A DNA stretch of 64,000 nucleotides, taken from positions 1 through 64,000 of IMG/VR virus record IMGVR_UViG_3300008262_000014, one strand, 5' to 3'. Below the pieces are notes generated by a model, which saw only the letters and a list, made by a program, of their open reading frames with translations, did no database searches and was not told the DNA's origin. Source of the stretch: a virus. The number at the start of each line of letters is the position of its first letter. Position 1 is the first letter of the stretch. Positions 16,329-25,432 of this stretch are shown one piece after another. A program made the translations under genes and the position numbers.

Positions 16329-16688
16329 ATGTCAGTAAGAATTAATGGTAAAATTTATCCAGCAGAATATATGGAAACACCTGAACAAATATCAAAAGGT
16401 ATGATGGGTCGTGAAAAATTAGACGGTTGTATGGTTTTTAAGATGGACAAGGGGTACCATAGTTTTTGGATGAAAAATTGTATAATACCTTTAGACATAG
16501 TATTTGTAATGAACAACAGAATAAGTAAAATACATCAAAATTGTGAACCTTGTGATGATAACTGTAAAGAAAGATATTCGGGACTTGGTGACCATGTAAT
16601 TGAGTTTCCGGCGGGGAATTCTCAAAATTTCAAAATAGGTGATCGAGTTTCAATGTACCTTGGTACACCTAAAAATCCTGTAAAGTAA
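16329..16688 (+). CDS. DUF192 family protein
   Basis: 119 residues. Along the chain: AEYMETPEQISKGMMGREKL, then KGYHSFWMKNCIIPLDIVFV and the C-terminal DHVIEFPAGNSQNFKIGDRV. These match DUF192 (..T..er..GLM.R..L, fwMknt.ipLDiiFid, .vlEl.aG....gi..Gd.v). The insertion CEPCDDNCKERYSGLG carries three Cys and is typical of the family's loop in phage copies. Function unknown, though DUF192 proteins are common in large phages. First gene of the plus-strand island. Confidence 0.8.
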   Translation: MSVRINGKIYPAEYMETPEQISKGMMGREKLDGCMVFKMDKGYHSFWMKNCIIPLDIVFVMNNRISKIHQNCEPCDDNCKERYSGLGDHVIEFPAGNSQNFKIGDRVSMYLGTPKNPVK

Positions 16689-16693
16689 TATTC

Positions 16694-17347
16694 TCACCAT
16701 TTGTAAGATACTTTTGGTTTTATTTTTTGTAATATAATAAAATAACTATGATATTTTCTAGCGTGATATTGCTTTGTCCATTTAGTACCATTGAAAGCAT
16801 TGACCCTAACATTAGATGTTAGAATAAACAGATCCCTTGGATAAAATCCAATCTCCTGAGCCATATTCATAACCATAACATGACTAAAATATTGTTTACC
16901 TCCCGATACTGTATCTTGACATTTCATTACCACGTATCCTTCATTTTTTGTGAGTCTATATAATTCTTTTAAGGTATTAAAATAATTTTTAGTCAAATCT
17001 TCATATGTACCATACCCCTCAAATCTTTTTGCGATGATTGAACTACCAGTTTTATTATTTTTATGTCCCATTCCACTACCGACAATTACAAAAGGGGGGT
17101 CGTACATTATACTAGACATTGATCCGTCATCAAATGGAAGATTTTCAGAATTTGCCTCAATTACAGTATCATTTATTGGATATAAATCAGTTTTAAATTT
17201 AGGTTGTGGTAAATCTTTCCAAAAATTTCCTTTTGAATATGTACAATCTAAATCAAATTGATCTATTTCATATAAATGCATCACGTTTTTTATTACTTCA
17301 AAATTTGATCCATATACACTTTTAACAAGTTTAAATTCTTTTTCCAT
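16694..17347 (-). CDS. DNA methyltransferase (N4/N6-type, DPPF motif)
   Basis: 217 residues. IMYDPPFVIVG near residue 80 is the DPP[F/Y] catalytic motif of amino methyltransferases, preceded by an FDDGSMSS segment and followed by TYEDLTKNYFNTLKELYRL and GYVVMKCQD, which are usual in phage N6_N4-type enzymes. The C-terminal YHARKYHSYFIILQK is the family's last strand. A FxGxG SAM-binding motif is not obvious, so the order may be permuted. It lies on the minus strand between two plus-strand genes, and could protect phage DNA from host restriction. Confidence 0.7.
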   Translation of the reverse strand: MEKEFKLVKSVYGSNFEVIKNVMHLYEIDQFDLDCTYSKGNFWKDLPQPKFKTDLYPINDTVIEANSENLPFDDGSMSSIMYDPPFVIVGSGMGHKNNKTGSSIIAKRFEGYGTYEDLTKNYFNTLKELYRLTKNEGYVVMKCQDTVSGGKQYFSHVMVMNMAQEIGFYPRDLFILTSNVRVNAFNGTKWTKQYHARKYHSYFIILQKIKPKVSYKW

Positions 17348-17407
17348 TTACTTTTTTATTTTTTTTATATATTGTTACAATATAATCATTTAAAAACAAT
17401 AAACCAA

Positions 17408-17417
17408 ATATTTATAA
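17408..17417 (+). promoter_or_regulatory. candidate late promoter element
   Basis: Exact ATATTTATAA on the plus strand, 15 bases upstream of the Cys-rich 58-residue gene, in the coding orientation. Confidence 0.4.
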
Positions 17418-17432
17418 AAAAACATTACAACT

Positions 17433-17609
17433 ATGGGATGCGGATGTAAAAAAAACAGAACTACACAACCAGTTCAACAACCTCAAGTACAAGTTCAAGT
17501 ACAAGAATCTACAACTAATCAACCAAATCAATCTGGTGTTCAATTAACAGAAGAACAGCAAAAACAAGTTGATTTAATCATGGATAAATTAAAACAATTA
17601 AATCCATAA
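17433..17609 (+). CDS. small Cys- and Gln-rich protein
   Basis: 58 residues beginning MGCGCKKNRTTQPVQQ and then a Gln/Val-rich linker (PQVQVQVQESTT), ending in a short helix (LTEEQQKQVDLIMDKLKQLN). Short proteins with an MGCGCKKN-type start are common in large marine phages and may bind metal or be lipid-modified. The plus-strand promoter-like element upstream and terminator right after the stop make it a single-gene unit. Function unknown. Confidence 0.6.
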   Translation: MGCGCKKNRTTQPVQQPQVQVQVQESTTNQPNQSGVQLTEEQQKQVDLIMDKLKQLNP

Positions 17610-17643
17610 TCGGACACATCAATAATGTGTCCGATACTTTTTT
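17609..17643 (+). terminator. rho-independent terminator
   Basis: 11-bp perfect stem (17609-17619 with 17625-17635, CGGACACAT core) with a 5-base loop, followed by six T. It begins at the last base of the stop codon of the Cys-rich gene. Confidence 0.9.
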
Positions 17644-17670
17644 AAATAAATAGTATATAAATATATAAAT

Positions 17671-17868
17671 ATGATAGAGAAAGTTAAATTAACCAGTGTC
17701 AATATCATTGATGAGGTGTATAAAAAATTTAAAACGGTAACAGTTAATGATGAAATTAACTTACAAAAGTTGGTTAATAGATCATTGGACCTTTATAATA
17801 ATGACGATCAATTCAGAGAAAAAATAAATAATTACACAAATTTAAAAAATAGAAGTTCAAAATTTTAG
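17671..17868 (+). CDS. small hypothetical protein, ribbon-helix-helix-like
   Basis: 65 residues: MIEKVKLTSVNIIDEVYKKF, then TVNDEINLQKLVNRSLDLYN and a polar tail. The N-terminal strand followed by two helices and LQKLVNRSL fits the ribbon-helix-helix pattern of small DNA binders, but the match is loose. Similar short proteins occur in marine phages. The sequence just upstream holds TATAAATA-type AT-rich repeats that could serve as its promoter. Confidence 0.5.
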   Translation: MIEKVKLTSVNIIDEVYKKFKTVTVNDEINLQKLVNRSLDLYNNDDQFREKINNYTNLKNRSSKF

Positions 17869-17908
17869 ATTTAATTTTTTTTTTCTTATTTTTAATAAAA
17901 AAATAAAA

Positions 17909-19435
17909 ATGATCACAGTAATTTATTCTACACACAAAGACGAAGAATATAATAAAAATTTTAAAGAACATATTCAAAAAACAATAGGTATTAAAGAATT
18001 TGAAATTCTTGAATACAAGAATAATAATGAATTTAGTTTATCTCAAATTTATAATAAAGGAATTTTAGAATCTAAAAATAATATTATTGTTTGTTGTCAT
18101 AATGATATAAAATTAGAGAACAATTGGGGTAAGAGATTGATTAAAGATTTCGAAGAAAACTCTGATTATGCAATAATAGGTAAAGCAGGTTCTTGTTACT
18201 TTCCACAATCAGGTGTTTATTGGGAAAGAATGAATGAAACTATGGTTGGTCAAGTTTATCATCATCCAGATGGTCAAAATAAATGGTTAAGTAAATATTC
18301 TGATAAATTACCATTTTTGATCCCTGTTGTCACAATTGATGGTTTATTTATTTCATTTGACAAAACAAAAATCAAACATAATTTTGATGAATCAATTGGT
18401 AAATTCCATTTTTACGATCATGGTTTTTGTTTGCCGAATTATTTAGATAGTGTTAAAATTGGTGTAACATCATCTTTTGAAATTACACATAAATCAGTTG
18501 GTCAACCAAATAATGAGTTTTACGAATCTAAAGAATTGTTTGTAGAAAAATACAAAGATAAGTTACCAATAGATTTTAAACCACAAAATGTTTATGTTCC
18601 TGAATTAAATATAAAACCAATTAAAAATATCGGTGGTAAGGTTGCCGTAATTATACCAACCAAAAATAAAACTGATTTACTATTTAATTGTTTAAATTCT
18701 TTTATTGATAATTGTGATAGTTCATTATACGAAGTTTTTATTGCCGATACCGGTTCAAACGAAGAAGAAAAAAATAAAATAAAAGATTATATTGAAACAA
18801 ACTCAAGTAAAATAAAAATAAATTTAATAGAATATAATTACTATAATTTCGCAAAAATTAATAATGATGTTGTTAAAAATCACGTAAACGACAATTTTAA
18901 ATTTTTATTGTTCTGTAATAACGACATAGTTTTATTAAATGATGCAATAACAGGTATGTTAGATGTATTTAAACAAAATCCTAAGACGGGAACAGTTGGG
19001 GCTAGACTTCACTTTGGTGACAATACATTACAACATGAGGGAATTGTAAGTATTATAAGTAATAGTAGAAAGTCGTATGATGTCACACATCTAGGGTTAA
19101 GAAGTTATTATTCTAAGCAAACTAAATTAGTAAGAGTATGTGGCAGTACTGGTGCTCTATTAATGATTAGAAAGAATGTTTTTGAAAAATGTGGTTACTT
19201 TAATGAAAATTATATATCCTGTTTTGAGGATGTTGAATTAAATTATAAATCATTGATAAGTGGTTATGAAAATTTTTATAATGGAAATGTCGTTGCATAT
19301 CATTTAGAAAGTCAAACGAGAAATGACGACAGTAGATCATTAGATAAATTACAAATGGATTATAGAGATAATCTTTTGCCATTTGTGCAAGAAAATATAT
19401 CTAAATTAAATAACTGGATAGTTTACGTTCAATAA
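17909..19435 (+). CDS. two-domain glycosyltransferase (GT2-like)
   Basis: 508 residues with two nucleotide-sugar domains. The first (about 1-230) has IVCCHNDIKLENNWG, a DxD-like site, and a disordered linker. The second (about 245-500) begins VAVIIPTKNKTDLLFNCLNS and has FLLFCNNDIVLLNDA (NND site) and RVCGSTGALLMIRKNVFEKC, typical GT2. It probably transfers sugars to a phage or host glycan. It is the last plus-strand gene of this island and converges on the GT10 gene, overlapping it by 30 bases. It belongs functionally with the glycan cluster that follows on the other strand. Confidence 0.85.
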   Translation: MITVIYSTHKDEEYNKNFKEHIQKTIGIKEFEILEYKNNNEFSLSQIYNKGILESKNNIIVCCHNDIKLENNWGKRLIKDFEENSDYAIIGKAGSCYFPQSGVYWERMNETMVGQVYHHPDGQNKWLSKYSDKLPFLIPVVTIDGLFISFDKTKIKHNFDESIGKFHFYDHGFCLPNYLDSVKIGVTSSFEITHKSVGQPNNEFYESKELFVEKYKDKLPIDFKPQNVYVPELNIKPIKNIGGKVAVIIPTKNKTDLLFNCLNSFIDNCDSSLYEVFIADTGSNEEEKNKIKDYIETNSSKIKINLIEYNYYNFAKINNDVVKNHVNDNFKFLLFCNNDIVLLNDAITGMLDVFKQNPKTGTVGARLHFGDNTLQHEGIVSIISNSRKSYDVTHLGLRSYYSKQTKLVRVCGSTGALLMIRKNVFEKCGYFNENYISCFEDVELNYKSLISGYENFYNGNVVAYHLESQTRNDDSRSLDKLQMDYRDNLLPFVQENISKLNNWIVYVQ

Positions 19436-20293
19436 AACTATTTCCTTAACTTTATTATATAAATTGTACTTAGTAAAGTACAATTTTTTATTTTCAATAA
19501 TTTTATCTATATCATAATTATCATTTCTAATTATGTCTGATAAGATATCTAAAGTTTCTTCTATATTATTTGGATTGATTGGTATATGATTTTTATAAAT
19601 ATCGGAAATATTAGGGGCACCATAATATATTGGATAGGAATTACATAGTGGAATATCAAAAAACTTTTCAGTAATATAATTTTTCTCACAAGAATTTTCT
19701 ATCCCTATCGAATATTGGTAATTAACAAGTGCATCGTATTTATCTCCGACTGTTCCTTTAATATTTTTATGATTTAATGACCAACCATTTCCGTAGATAT
19801 CGATATCTAAATTATGTTCTAAAATTTTTAATGCTAATTTTGTTCTTAATTCATAGTTATATCCACCACCAGGTGTATATGAAACAACCATTGATATTTT
19901 TTTCTTATGTTCATATAAATTATTATTCAATAGTTTACCTATGTTGTTTATTTCTGAATTCATATGATAAAACATAAAAGATGGGGACTCTATTATATTT
20001 TCATGGTTACCAAATAAATTTTTATCATGTACAAATACTTTATTAGAGTAATTAAAACAATTACGATCCCAGTTAGGTGACCATGAAGGTTCCATTATAA
20101 AAGTATAGATTTTTTCTTTAGTGACTGTAGGTTGTGTTGTTAATCTATTAAACACGAACAAAAAATCGTAATCATCACCATCTGTTATAATTATATTTGA
20201 ATTATAATTTTCTTCAGTGATAAAATTTGATTTAACTCTTCTATTAATATCTTTATCTGATGTCCAGTTACAATTAAATTTTATTTTAAACAC
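19406..20293 (-). CDS. GT10-family (fucosyltransferase-like) glycosyltransferase
   Basis: 295 residues. The C-terminal YSIGIENSCEKNYITEKFFD and SYPIYYGAPNISDIY are the GT10 signature: the acceptor/donor loop (ENS...YITEK) and the PIYYGAPN turn. GT10 enzymes move fucose, or a related sugar, from GDP-fucose onto glycans, as in LPS-borne Lewis-type structures. The N-terminal half is the less conserved acceptor domain (FMEPSWSPNWDRNC). First gene on the minus side of the glycan cluster; its end overlaps the plus-strand GT2 gene tail to tail. Confidence 0.8.
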   Translation of the reverse strand: MFKIKFNCNWTSDKDINRRVKSNFITEENYNSNIIITDGDDYDFLFVFNRLTTQPTVTKEKIYTFIMEPSWSPNWDRNCFNYSNKVFVHDKNLFGNHENIIESPSFMFYHMNSEINNIGKLLNNNLYEHKKKISMVVSYTPGGGYNYELRTKLALKILEHNLDIDIYGNGWSLNHKNIKGTVGDKYDALVNYQYSIGIENSCEKNYITEKFFDIPLCNSYPIYYGAPNISDIYKNHIPINPNNIEETLDILSDIIRNDNYDIDKIIENKKLYFTKYNLYNKVKEIVLLNVNYPVI

Positions 20294-20304
20294 GTCACAC
20301 TTAA

Positions 20305-20919
20305 TTATTTATTTTTTATAAAAAAATTATCCGCACCAACATTTCTTAAAAATTTAAATCCAAAATTATTTAAATAATTTTCAACTTCATTTGTGCCGTA
20401 ATTATTTTCAACAGATATGCAAAATATGTTATGTTTATCAAAATCTATTGATTTAATTACATTTAATTCAGATCCTTCTACATCTATAGAGATGTAATCT
20501 ATTTCTTTTTCATTTACTAAATCAGAAAATCTAACGGAATCAACATCTATTATTTTTTTCGTACCTCCATACGTATTTAACTCGCGATTAATTCTTTCTA
20601 AATGTCTTGGATCATATGTTTCAAATAACCCACTTAACATTTCAGAGTATCCATCAATTTGTAAAAATTGTAATTTTCCGTTAACTTCACTAACCGCTAA
20701 ATTATGTTTTATACATTTTCTATTACTCAATAATTTATTAAAAGACAGTGGTAAGGGTTCCACACATATACCGTTCCATCCAATATCTTCTAATATTTTG
20801 GTATTACTTAAACTAATACCGTCATTTGCACCTATGTCCACATAGAATCCATTTTTTTTGTCTTTAAATAATTCTTCAACTAAGAATTTATCTTGACCGT
20901 CTTGACTGTAATATTTCAT
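20305..20919 (-). CDS. FkbM-family SAM methyltransferase
   Basis: 204 residues. SQDGQDKFLVEELF, GFYVDIGANDGISLSNTKIL and WNGICVEPLP form the FkbM N-terminal SAM-binding set; later SDLVNEKEIDYISIDVEGSE and LNVIKSI complete it. FkbM enzymes methylate sugar or polyketide oxygens. In this cluster it probably O-methylates a sugar added by the neighbouring glycosyltransferases. Confidence 0.9.
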   Translation of the reverse strand: MKYYSQDGQDKFLVEELFKDKKNGFYVDIGANDGISLSNTKILEDIGWNGICVEPLPLSFNKLLSNRKCIKHNLAVSEVNGKLQFLQIDGYSEMLSGLFETYDPRHLERINRELNTYGGTKKIIDVDSVRFSDLVNEKEIDYISIDVEGSELNVIKSIDFDKHNIFCISVENNYGTNEVENYLNNFGFKFLRNVGADNFFIKNK

Positions 20920-20933
20920 ATATTAAAATTTTA

Positions 20934-21746
20934 TTAAATAAAAAAATCTAGTCCAGCAAAATATGCATTATTTGCAAAATTACCATTATGTAGATTAAAT
21001 AATTCTTTATTTTCTAAAAAACATATTGTGTAAATATTTTGATCGTCCGAAATGACTGATTCACTTATTGAATCATCGATAACTTTTTTTATTATTTCTG
21101 AATATTTTAAAATTGCCGACTTCGTTCCACCGAACCAAGCACCAACAATTCTAACATCATCTGATTCACAATAGTATTTTAGTTTATTTTTATCACTATC
21201 TTTAGGGTGTTGTCTATAAAATTGGTGAATTTTATTATCATACAATATATCTATGTTTTTTGAGGGGTATTTTTTAAATTTAAAAACCTCGGGAAACATG
21301 TGATGATATATACCACTATCCATCCAACAATGTAATTCAGAATCAAAAAAATTATTTTTTATTGTATTTTCAATAAATTTAGATTTTGCGAACTGTATTA
21401 TATTGTATATTGGGTAATTGGATTCCGGTCTTAATTTATCATGGTGTTTATTTTTTATGTTTTCAATAAAAAATTGACTATTCATTAAATTTGTTATTCT
21501 ATCTAAATAATCATAATAAGGAATTTCTTCTAAATTCATCGTTACAATAATAGTATTATTTAAATTTGGGTCAATTAATTTTCTATTTTCAATAAAATGT
21601 TCTTCTAGATTCGGTGTTGTATATATAACCATTTTACAATCTAATGATAACATATTCTTACTGTAATTTTTGTAATCATCTATACTCCGTTGGTAACCAA
21701 CCCAATTACCTCTATCTAAATCAAAAAGTGCCGTTGTTATAACCAT
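20934..21746 (-). CDS. HtrL/YibB-like glycosyltransferase
   Basis: 270 residues. TALFDLDRGNWVGYQRS near the N-terminus, CKMVIYTTPN, NIIQFAKSKFIENTIKNNFF and LHCWMDSGIYHH follow the HtrL/YibB (WlaTC) pattern: fDi.R..W..y.RS, K...i..a...n.f, f.WiD.G. The family sits in LPS or capsule loci and is thought to transfer sugars. No signal peptide, so it acts in the cytoplasm. Confidence 0.65.
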   Translation of the reverse strand: MVITTALFDLDRGNWVGYQRSIDDYKNYSKNMLSLDCKMVIYTTPNLEEHFIENRKLIDPNLNNTIIVTMNLEEIPYYDYLDRITNLMNSQFFIENIKNKHHDKLRPESNYPIYNIIQFAKSKFIENTIKNNFFDSELHCWMDSGIYHHMFPEVFKFKKYPSKNIDILYDNKIHQFYRQHPKDSDKNKLKYYCESDDVRIVGAWFGGTKSAILKYSEIIKKVIDDSISESVISDDQNIYTICFLENKELFNLHNGNFANNAYFAGLDFFI

Positions 21747-21762
21747 ATATAAAAAAATAATA

Positions 21763-22398
21763 CTATTTTATCACTAAAATTATGTTATTATCTCCATCAT
21801 TTCTACTATTTGGAATTTTAACTAAATCAATAAATTTATATCTATTTTTTACTTGATTAATAAAATTATTAAAATCAGAGTGATATCTTTTGTCAATATC
21901 TTCAATTATAAAGATACCACCATCTTTTAAAATATTAATAGAATTTTCAAAAAATATTTTGTTGGCGTTAAATGTGTGTAAACCATCTTCTATTATTACA
22001 TCAAACTGGAAATCAAAATTTTTCCATAATTGTTCAATTGAATTTGTGTTTGTTTGATCACATTTAAATGTCTTAATTCTTTCTTCATTTATTAAAATTT
22101 TTTCGTCGATGTCCGCACCATATATATTTGCGTTATTAAAATATTCTCTCCATCCTCTTAGTGATCCGCAAGGTGTTCCTAAACCACTCATATTAGAAGG
22201 TATGGACATATCATTTGTACCCAAACCCAATTCAAATACATTTTTAATCTCATCTTTTATGTCTTTAAAAATAAAATGATAAAATGTCGTATAATTATGG
22301 TGACCGGAACCTTTATCACTACCCCATTTATTCATAATATCACATAAATCTGTTTTTGTTTCATGTAAGTTGTTGTTAAAAAAATTTGTTAAATTCAT
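21763..22398 (-). CDS. class I SAM methyltransferase (sugar O-methyltransferase-like)
   Basis: 211 residues. MNKWGSDKGSGHHNYTTFYH, VFELGLGTNDMS, NIYGADIDEKIL and FDVIIEDGLHTFNA, then GGIFIIEDIDKRYHSDF match class I methyltransferases of the tetracenomycin/mycinamicin sugar-OMT type. ELGLGT is the SAM-binding motif. The run of TTTTA units at 22,408-22,437 lies in its leader. A relative of this gene is at 23,379 (same KYGTDK/ELGILN style). Confidence 0.75.
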   Translation of the reverse strand: MNLTNFFNNNLHETKTDLCDIMNKWGSDKGSGHHNYTTFYHFIFKDIKDEIKNVFELGLGTNDMSIPSNMSGLGTPCGSLRGWREYFNNANIYGADIDEKILINEERIKTFKCDQTNTNSIEQLWKNFDFQFDVIIEDGLHTFNANKIFFENSINILKDGGIFIIEDIDKRYHSDFNNFINQVKNRYKFIDLVKIPNSRNDGDNNIILVIK

Positions 22399-22407
22399 AT
22401 TTGTTAT

Positions 22408-22437
22408 TTTTATTTTATTTTATTTTATTTTATTTTA
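22408..22437. repeat. (TTTTA)6 tandem repeat
   Basis: Six perfect TTTTA units on the plus strand (TAAAA on the transcript of the methyltransferase gene). The last unit includes the TAA stop of the upstream GT4 gene. It lies 10 bases before the next start codon, so copy-number change could alter leader length and translation. Confidence 0.9.
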
Positions 22438-23379
22438 TTGTAAAAATACTTTTTTAAATTTATCCATTACGTTGCATGGTGAAAACATCTCATTTAAATA
22501 ACACGTATTGTATGGATTCTTTTTATTTATATTATTTAGGATTTGATCTAAATTATTTTGGTTATAATATACACTACAGTTATCTTTTAAATACATTATA
22601 TGTGATTTTTCAGGTGATAATCCATAGGTTATTATATGTTTATTTTTACACGCAAATTCAAGTACTGATAACCCAAAGCTCTCACCTTGCATCCTAGCAT
22701 GTAACATTGCATCACAAGTATTTATAAATTTTGTTTTAAAATACATATCGGATGTTGAATCTAAATATATGACTCTAGGATGTGTTATAAATTTATATGT
22801 ATTTAAAAATAAAAAAACAATATCGGATCTAGAATTTAAAATATTAACTATTGAATTTTTAACAAAGGGTATATCAAATGTTTCTAAACCACCATATCTA
22901 CCAACAACAACAGTGTCTTCAGGTATATTTAATTCATTACGTAAATTTTCTTCAATAATTGGTAAACTTATCATATGAGGAACAAATGGTATTTTATAAT
23001 TAGATGTTGATGATAACCATTCGGAGACCGTGGCATATACGTCGCCATGTACTTGTGTTGGATTGGTACAAAATACTGAATGTACACAATTTTTAACATC
23101 TGAAACTATCATTCCATCATTTTCACCACTTTTTATGATATAAAATAAATCAACTTTTTCTTTTTTTATATGATCATTAATTTCATTAAAAAGATTATAA
23201 TGTAAAACGTTAAAATATTTTTTAAATTTTTCTAAAACTTCAGAATCATTAGGTAAATTTTTATTAGTGATAATTATTGATTCGTTATTTAATATTTCTT
23301 GATTATAGTACGCATAGTCAAACAGGGCAACTGAGGTACCTCTCTTATTTAAAAAATTTTCATGAAACAATATCTTCAT
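22435..23379 (-). CDS. GT4-like glycosyltransferase
   Basis: 314 residues. KILFHENFLNKRGTSVALFD at the N-terminus and VVGRYGGLETFDIPFVKNSI, then HARMQGESFGLSVLEFACK and YYNQNNLDQILNNI are typical of GT4 enzymes (GESFGlsvlEa, EX7E motif region). It is a GT-B fold enzyme adding a nucleotide-linked sugar. It shares its first base with the stop of the preceding gene (23,379), so it is translationally coupled. Confidence 0.85.
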   Translation of the reverse strand: MKILFHENFLNKRGTSVALFDYAYYNQEILNNESIIITNKNLPNDSEVLEKFKKYFNVLHYNLFNEINDHIKKEKVDLFYIIKSGENDGMIVSDVKNCVHSVFCTNPTQVHGDVYATVSEWLSSTSNYKIPFVPHMISLPIIEENLRNELNIPEDTVVVGRYGGLETFDIPFVKNSIVNILNSRSDIVFLFLNTYKFITHPRVIYLDSTSDMYFKTKFINTCDAMLHARMQGESFGLSVLEFACKNKHIITYGLSPEKSHIMYLKDNCSVYYNQNNLDQILNNINKKNPYNTCYLNEMFSPCNVMDKFKKVFLQ

Positions 23380-24029
23380 TATCTTATTTTTTCGATAAGT
23401 ATAGTTTCTGAATGTATATGAATAGAAAAAATGTTACCCTTCTTTTTATCTAACATCTCAATTTTTTCTGATAGAAAACTATCAAAGTCGGATCTATTAT
23501 TATTAAAATTAACGTCAGAGTCATTATAAGACATACCTGGCCAATCTTTAACAATGTTACTAAAATTATTAAACCATTTATCACCATAAGTGCAGTGTGT
23601 ATCTTCTATAACATAGAAACCACCAGGTTTAACAGAATCGTATAATAAATTAAAAGATTCAAACGATAATTGATTTATGTGACTAGCATCATCAATTATT
23701 ATGTCAAACCCGCTTGGATAGGATTTTTTAATATCATTAATTAATTGACTGTTATTTTGTGACCCTATAAAAATTTTAGTTCTTTCTGTGTTATATATAG
23801 TCTTGGACGGATCGATGTCTAAACCAACTATATTGCCATTTATAAAGTACTCTTCCCATGTTTTTAAAGAACCCCCGTTTAATATACCCAACTCTAATAA
23901 TGTTATATTTAAGTTTTTATATTGTTCAAAATATCTTTCATAAACATCTAAAAAAGACCTACCATTAAATGAATGTACTAATGACTTATCAGTACCATAC
24001 TTTAAACCAATTTGTTGCAGTATACCCAT
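23379..24029 (-). CDS. class I SAM methyltransferase (sugar O-methyltransferase-like)
   Basis: 216 residues. IGLKYGTDKSLVHSF, LLELGILNGGSLKTWEEYF, IVGLDIDPSKTIYNTERTK, FDIIIDDASHINQLS and GGFYVIEDTHCTY give a complete class I methyltransferase layout, closest in style to the gene at 21,763. Its stop and the GT4 start coincide. It probably methylates a sugar hydroxyl. Confidence 0.75.
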   Translation of the reverse strand: MGILQQIGLKYGTDKSLVHSFNGRSFLDVYERYFEQYKNLNITLLELGILNGGSLKTWEEYFINGNIVGLDIDPSKTIYNTERTKIFIGSQNNSQLINDIKKSYPSGFDIIIDDASHINQLSFESFNLLYDSVKPGGFYVIEDTHCTYGDKWFNNFSNIVKDWPGMSYNDSDVNFNNNRSDFDSFLSEKIEMLDKKKGNIFSIHIHSETILIEKIR

Positions 24030-24032
24030 ATG

Positions 24033-24737
24033 TTAATATTTTTTTCTGTGATGATTTAATATAACACCATAATGTGAATTAGTAAACAATTCATTATGTT
24101 TATCACCCCACTGTGTAGGGTCCTTATATAATTCTATTTGGTTTTTTATTGATAAAATAGAAAGAATAGATTGGTCGTGTCTATGATCAATAAAATCACT
24201 AAAATTAATACCATTAGTATTTGGTTCGTCCGATATTATTTTAAAATTTTTACAAAAATTTAAATACTCCTCAACAAAAATAAGACTATTTACTGTTTTT
24301 TTAATTAAAATTACGGCAGCATTAACATGTTTACCATTTGTAAACTTTTCATCTAACGCATCTAATTCGTGGAAAGTATCATATTTTGTGAATTGACTAT
24401 TTTTATATTCATTAGAAAACAATATAATATCCTTATTAGCCAATAAGTTAAAAAGTGATAATGGATTATTAACAAAATTTATGGTAGCGTCGGTATACAT
24501 TATTATATCATCATCTTTTATATTATTTAATGTTTTTAAAATTAAATAAGGTTTCCATAACCAATAACCAAAACCTCTACCTCCTTCAAAGTGTTTAGGA
24601 TATAAATCCTTTAGTTCGGTTATATTATTTTCGTTATATAAAATAATTTCATCAAAAAAAGGTGATGCACTATTCCTTAAATTTGTTAACGTATTTTCAT
24701 AACCTTTAGATCCAAATGATATTAAATATTTTTTCAT
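24033..24737 (-). CDS. putative glycosyltransferase (GT-A-like)
   Basis: 234 residues. KYLISFGSKGYENTLTNL, GGRGFGYWLWKPYLIL and DDIIMYTDATINFVNNP give the nucleotide-binding start and a DxD-like turn (YTDA) seen in small capsule/LPS glycosyltransferases. RHDQSILSIL is a further family-like segment. The sugar and bond are unknown. It overlaps the next gene by four bases. Confidence 0.6.
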   Translation of the reverse strand: MKKYLISFGSKGYENTLTNLRNSASPFFDEIILYNENNITELKDLYPKHFEGGRGFGYWLWKPYLILKTLNNIKDDDIIMYTDATINFVNNPLSLFNLLANKDIILFSNEYKNSQFTKYDTFHELDALDEKFTNGKHVNAAVILIKKTVNSLIFVEEYLNFCKNFKIISDEPNTNGINFSDFIDHRHDQSILSILSIKNQIELYKDPTQWGDKHNELFTNSHYGVILNHHRKKY

Positions 24738-25432
24738 AGTATTTGTATTTCATTATTTTTAATTACTGAGGGTCTGTAACCAACCATACTACTAATTTTA
24801 GGAAAATATGATTCAAAAAAATACCTATTAAATCCCATTGTTTCTAAATTTTTATTAAAAAAATCTCTATTCATGTTTTTTAATAAAAATTCTATCACCG
24901 CTCCTTTAATCATATAAAATGTATTGGGATAAAAACCTGAAAATGGTGTTTTTATTGGAAAATTACATATTTCATTCAAATTGATATAATCTGGACTACC
25001 CTCATGATCAAAAATATAATCGACACCGACTATACCTACATTAGGGTTAACATTTAATAAATCTATCATATTATCTATCTGACCCCAAAAAAACGTTTCA
25101 TTATATATTCGATATTTTAATGAGTATTCTATAGTATGATAAGAAGATCCTTTAGTGTGTCCAAAAACCACATAATCATATTTTTTGTTTAATATACTTA
25201 AAGCCATTTGATAACCAGATGCGTCACTATTAATACATAAATTTTCAGGAACAATAATAAAATTTGGATAGTTAATTCTAATCTTATTAATTAAATTCTC
25301 ACTAGTACCACAATTTATACCGATGTATATATCATCTTTTTTAAAAATACCATCTATTAAATTTAAATAATAATCACCTAAAATATCCATGTTTTTAGGT
25401 ACCCAAAACGAAAATATTAAACATTTATTCAT
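24734..25432 (-). CDS. putative rhamnan/RgpF-like glycosyltransferase
   Basis: 232 residues. The pattern of an N-terminal KCLIFSFWVPKNMDILGDYY, DYVVFGHTKGSSYHTIEYSL and GIVGVDYIFDHEGSPDY recalls domains of rhamnan-synthesis (RgpF) enzymes, where h-K is followed by a GT-like region. Match is by general features only. Overlaps its neighbours by 4 bases on each side, so it belongs to one polycistron. Confidence 0.5.
   Translation of the reverse strand: MNKCLIFSFWVPKNMDILGDYYLNLIDGIFKKDDIYIGINCGTSENLINKIRINYPNFIIVPENLCINSDASGYQMALSILNKKYDYVVFGHTKGSSYHTIEYSLKYRIYNETFFWGQIDNMIDLLNVNPNVGIVGVDYIFDHEGSPDYINLNEICNFPIKTPFSGFYPNTFYMIKGAVIEFLLKNMNRDFFNKNLETMGFNRYFFESYFPKISSMVGYRPSVIKNNEIQIL

Noticed and set aside
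17348-17432. AT-rich 7-bp hairpin (TATATTG/CAATATA) before the Cys-rich gene
   Set aside because: No T-run follows it on either useful side, and the stem is short and AT-only, so it is not called a terminator.
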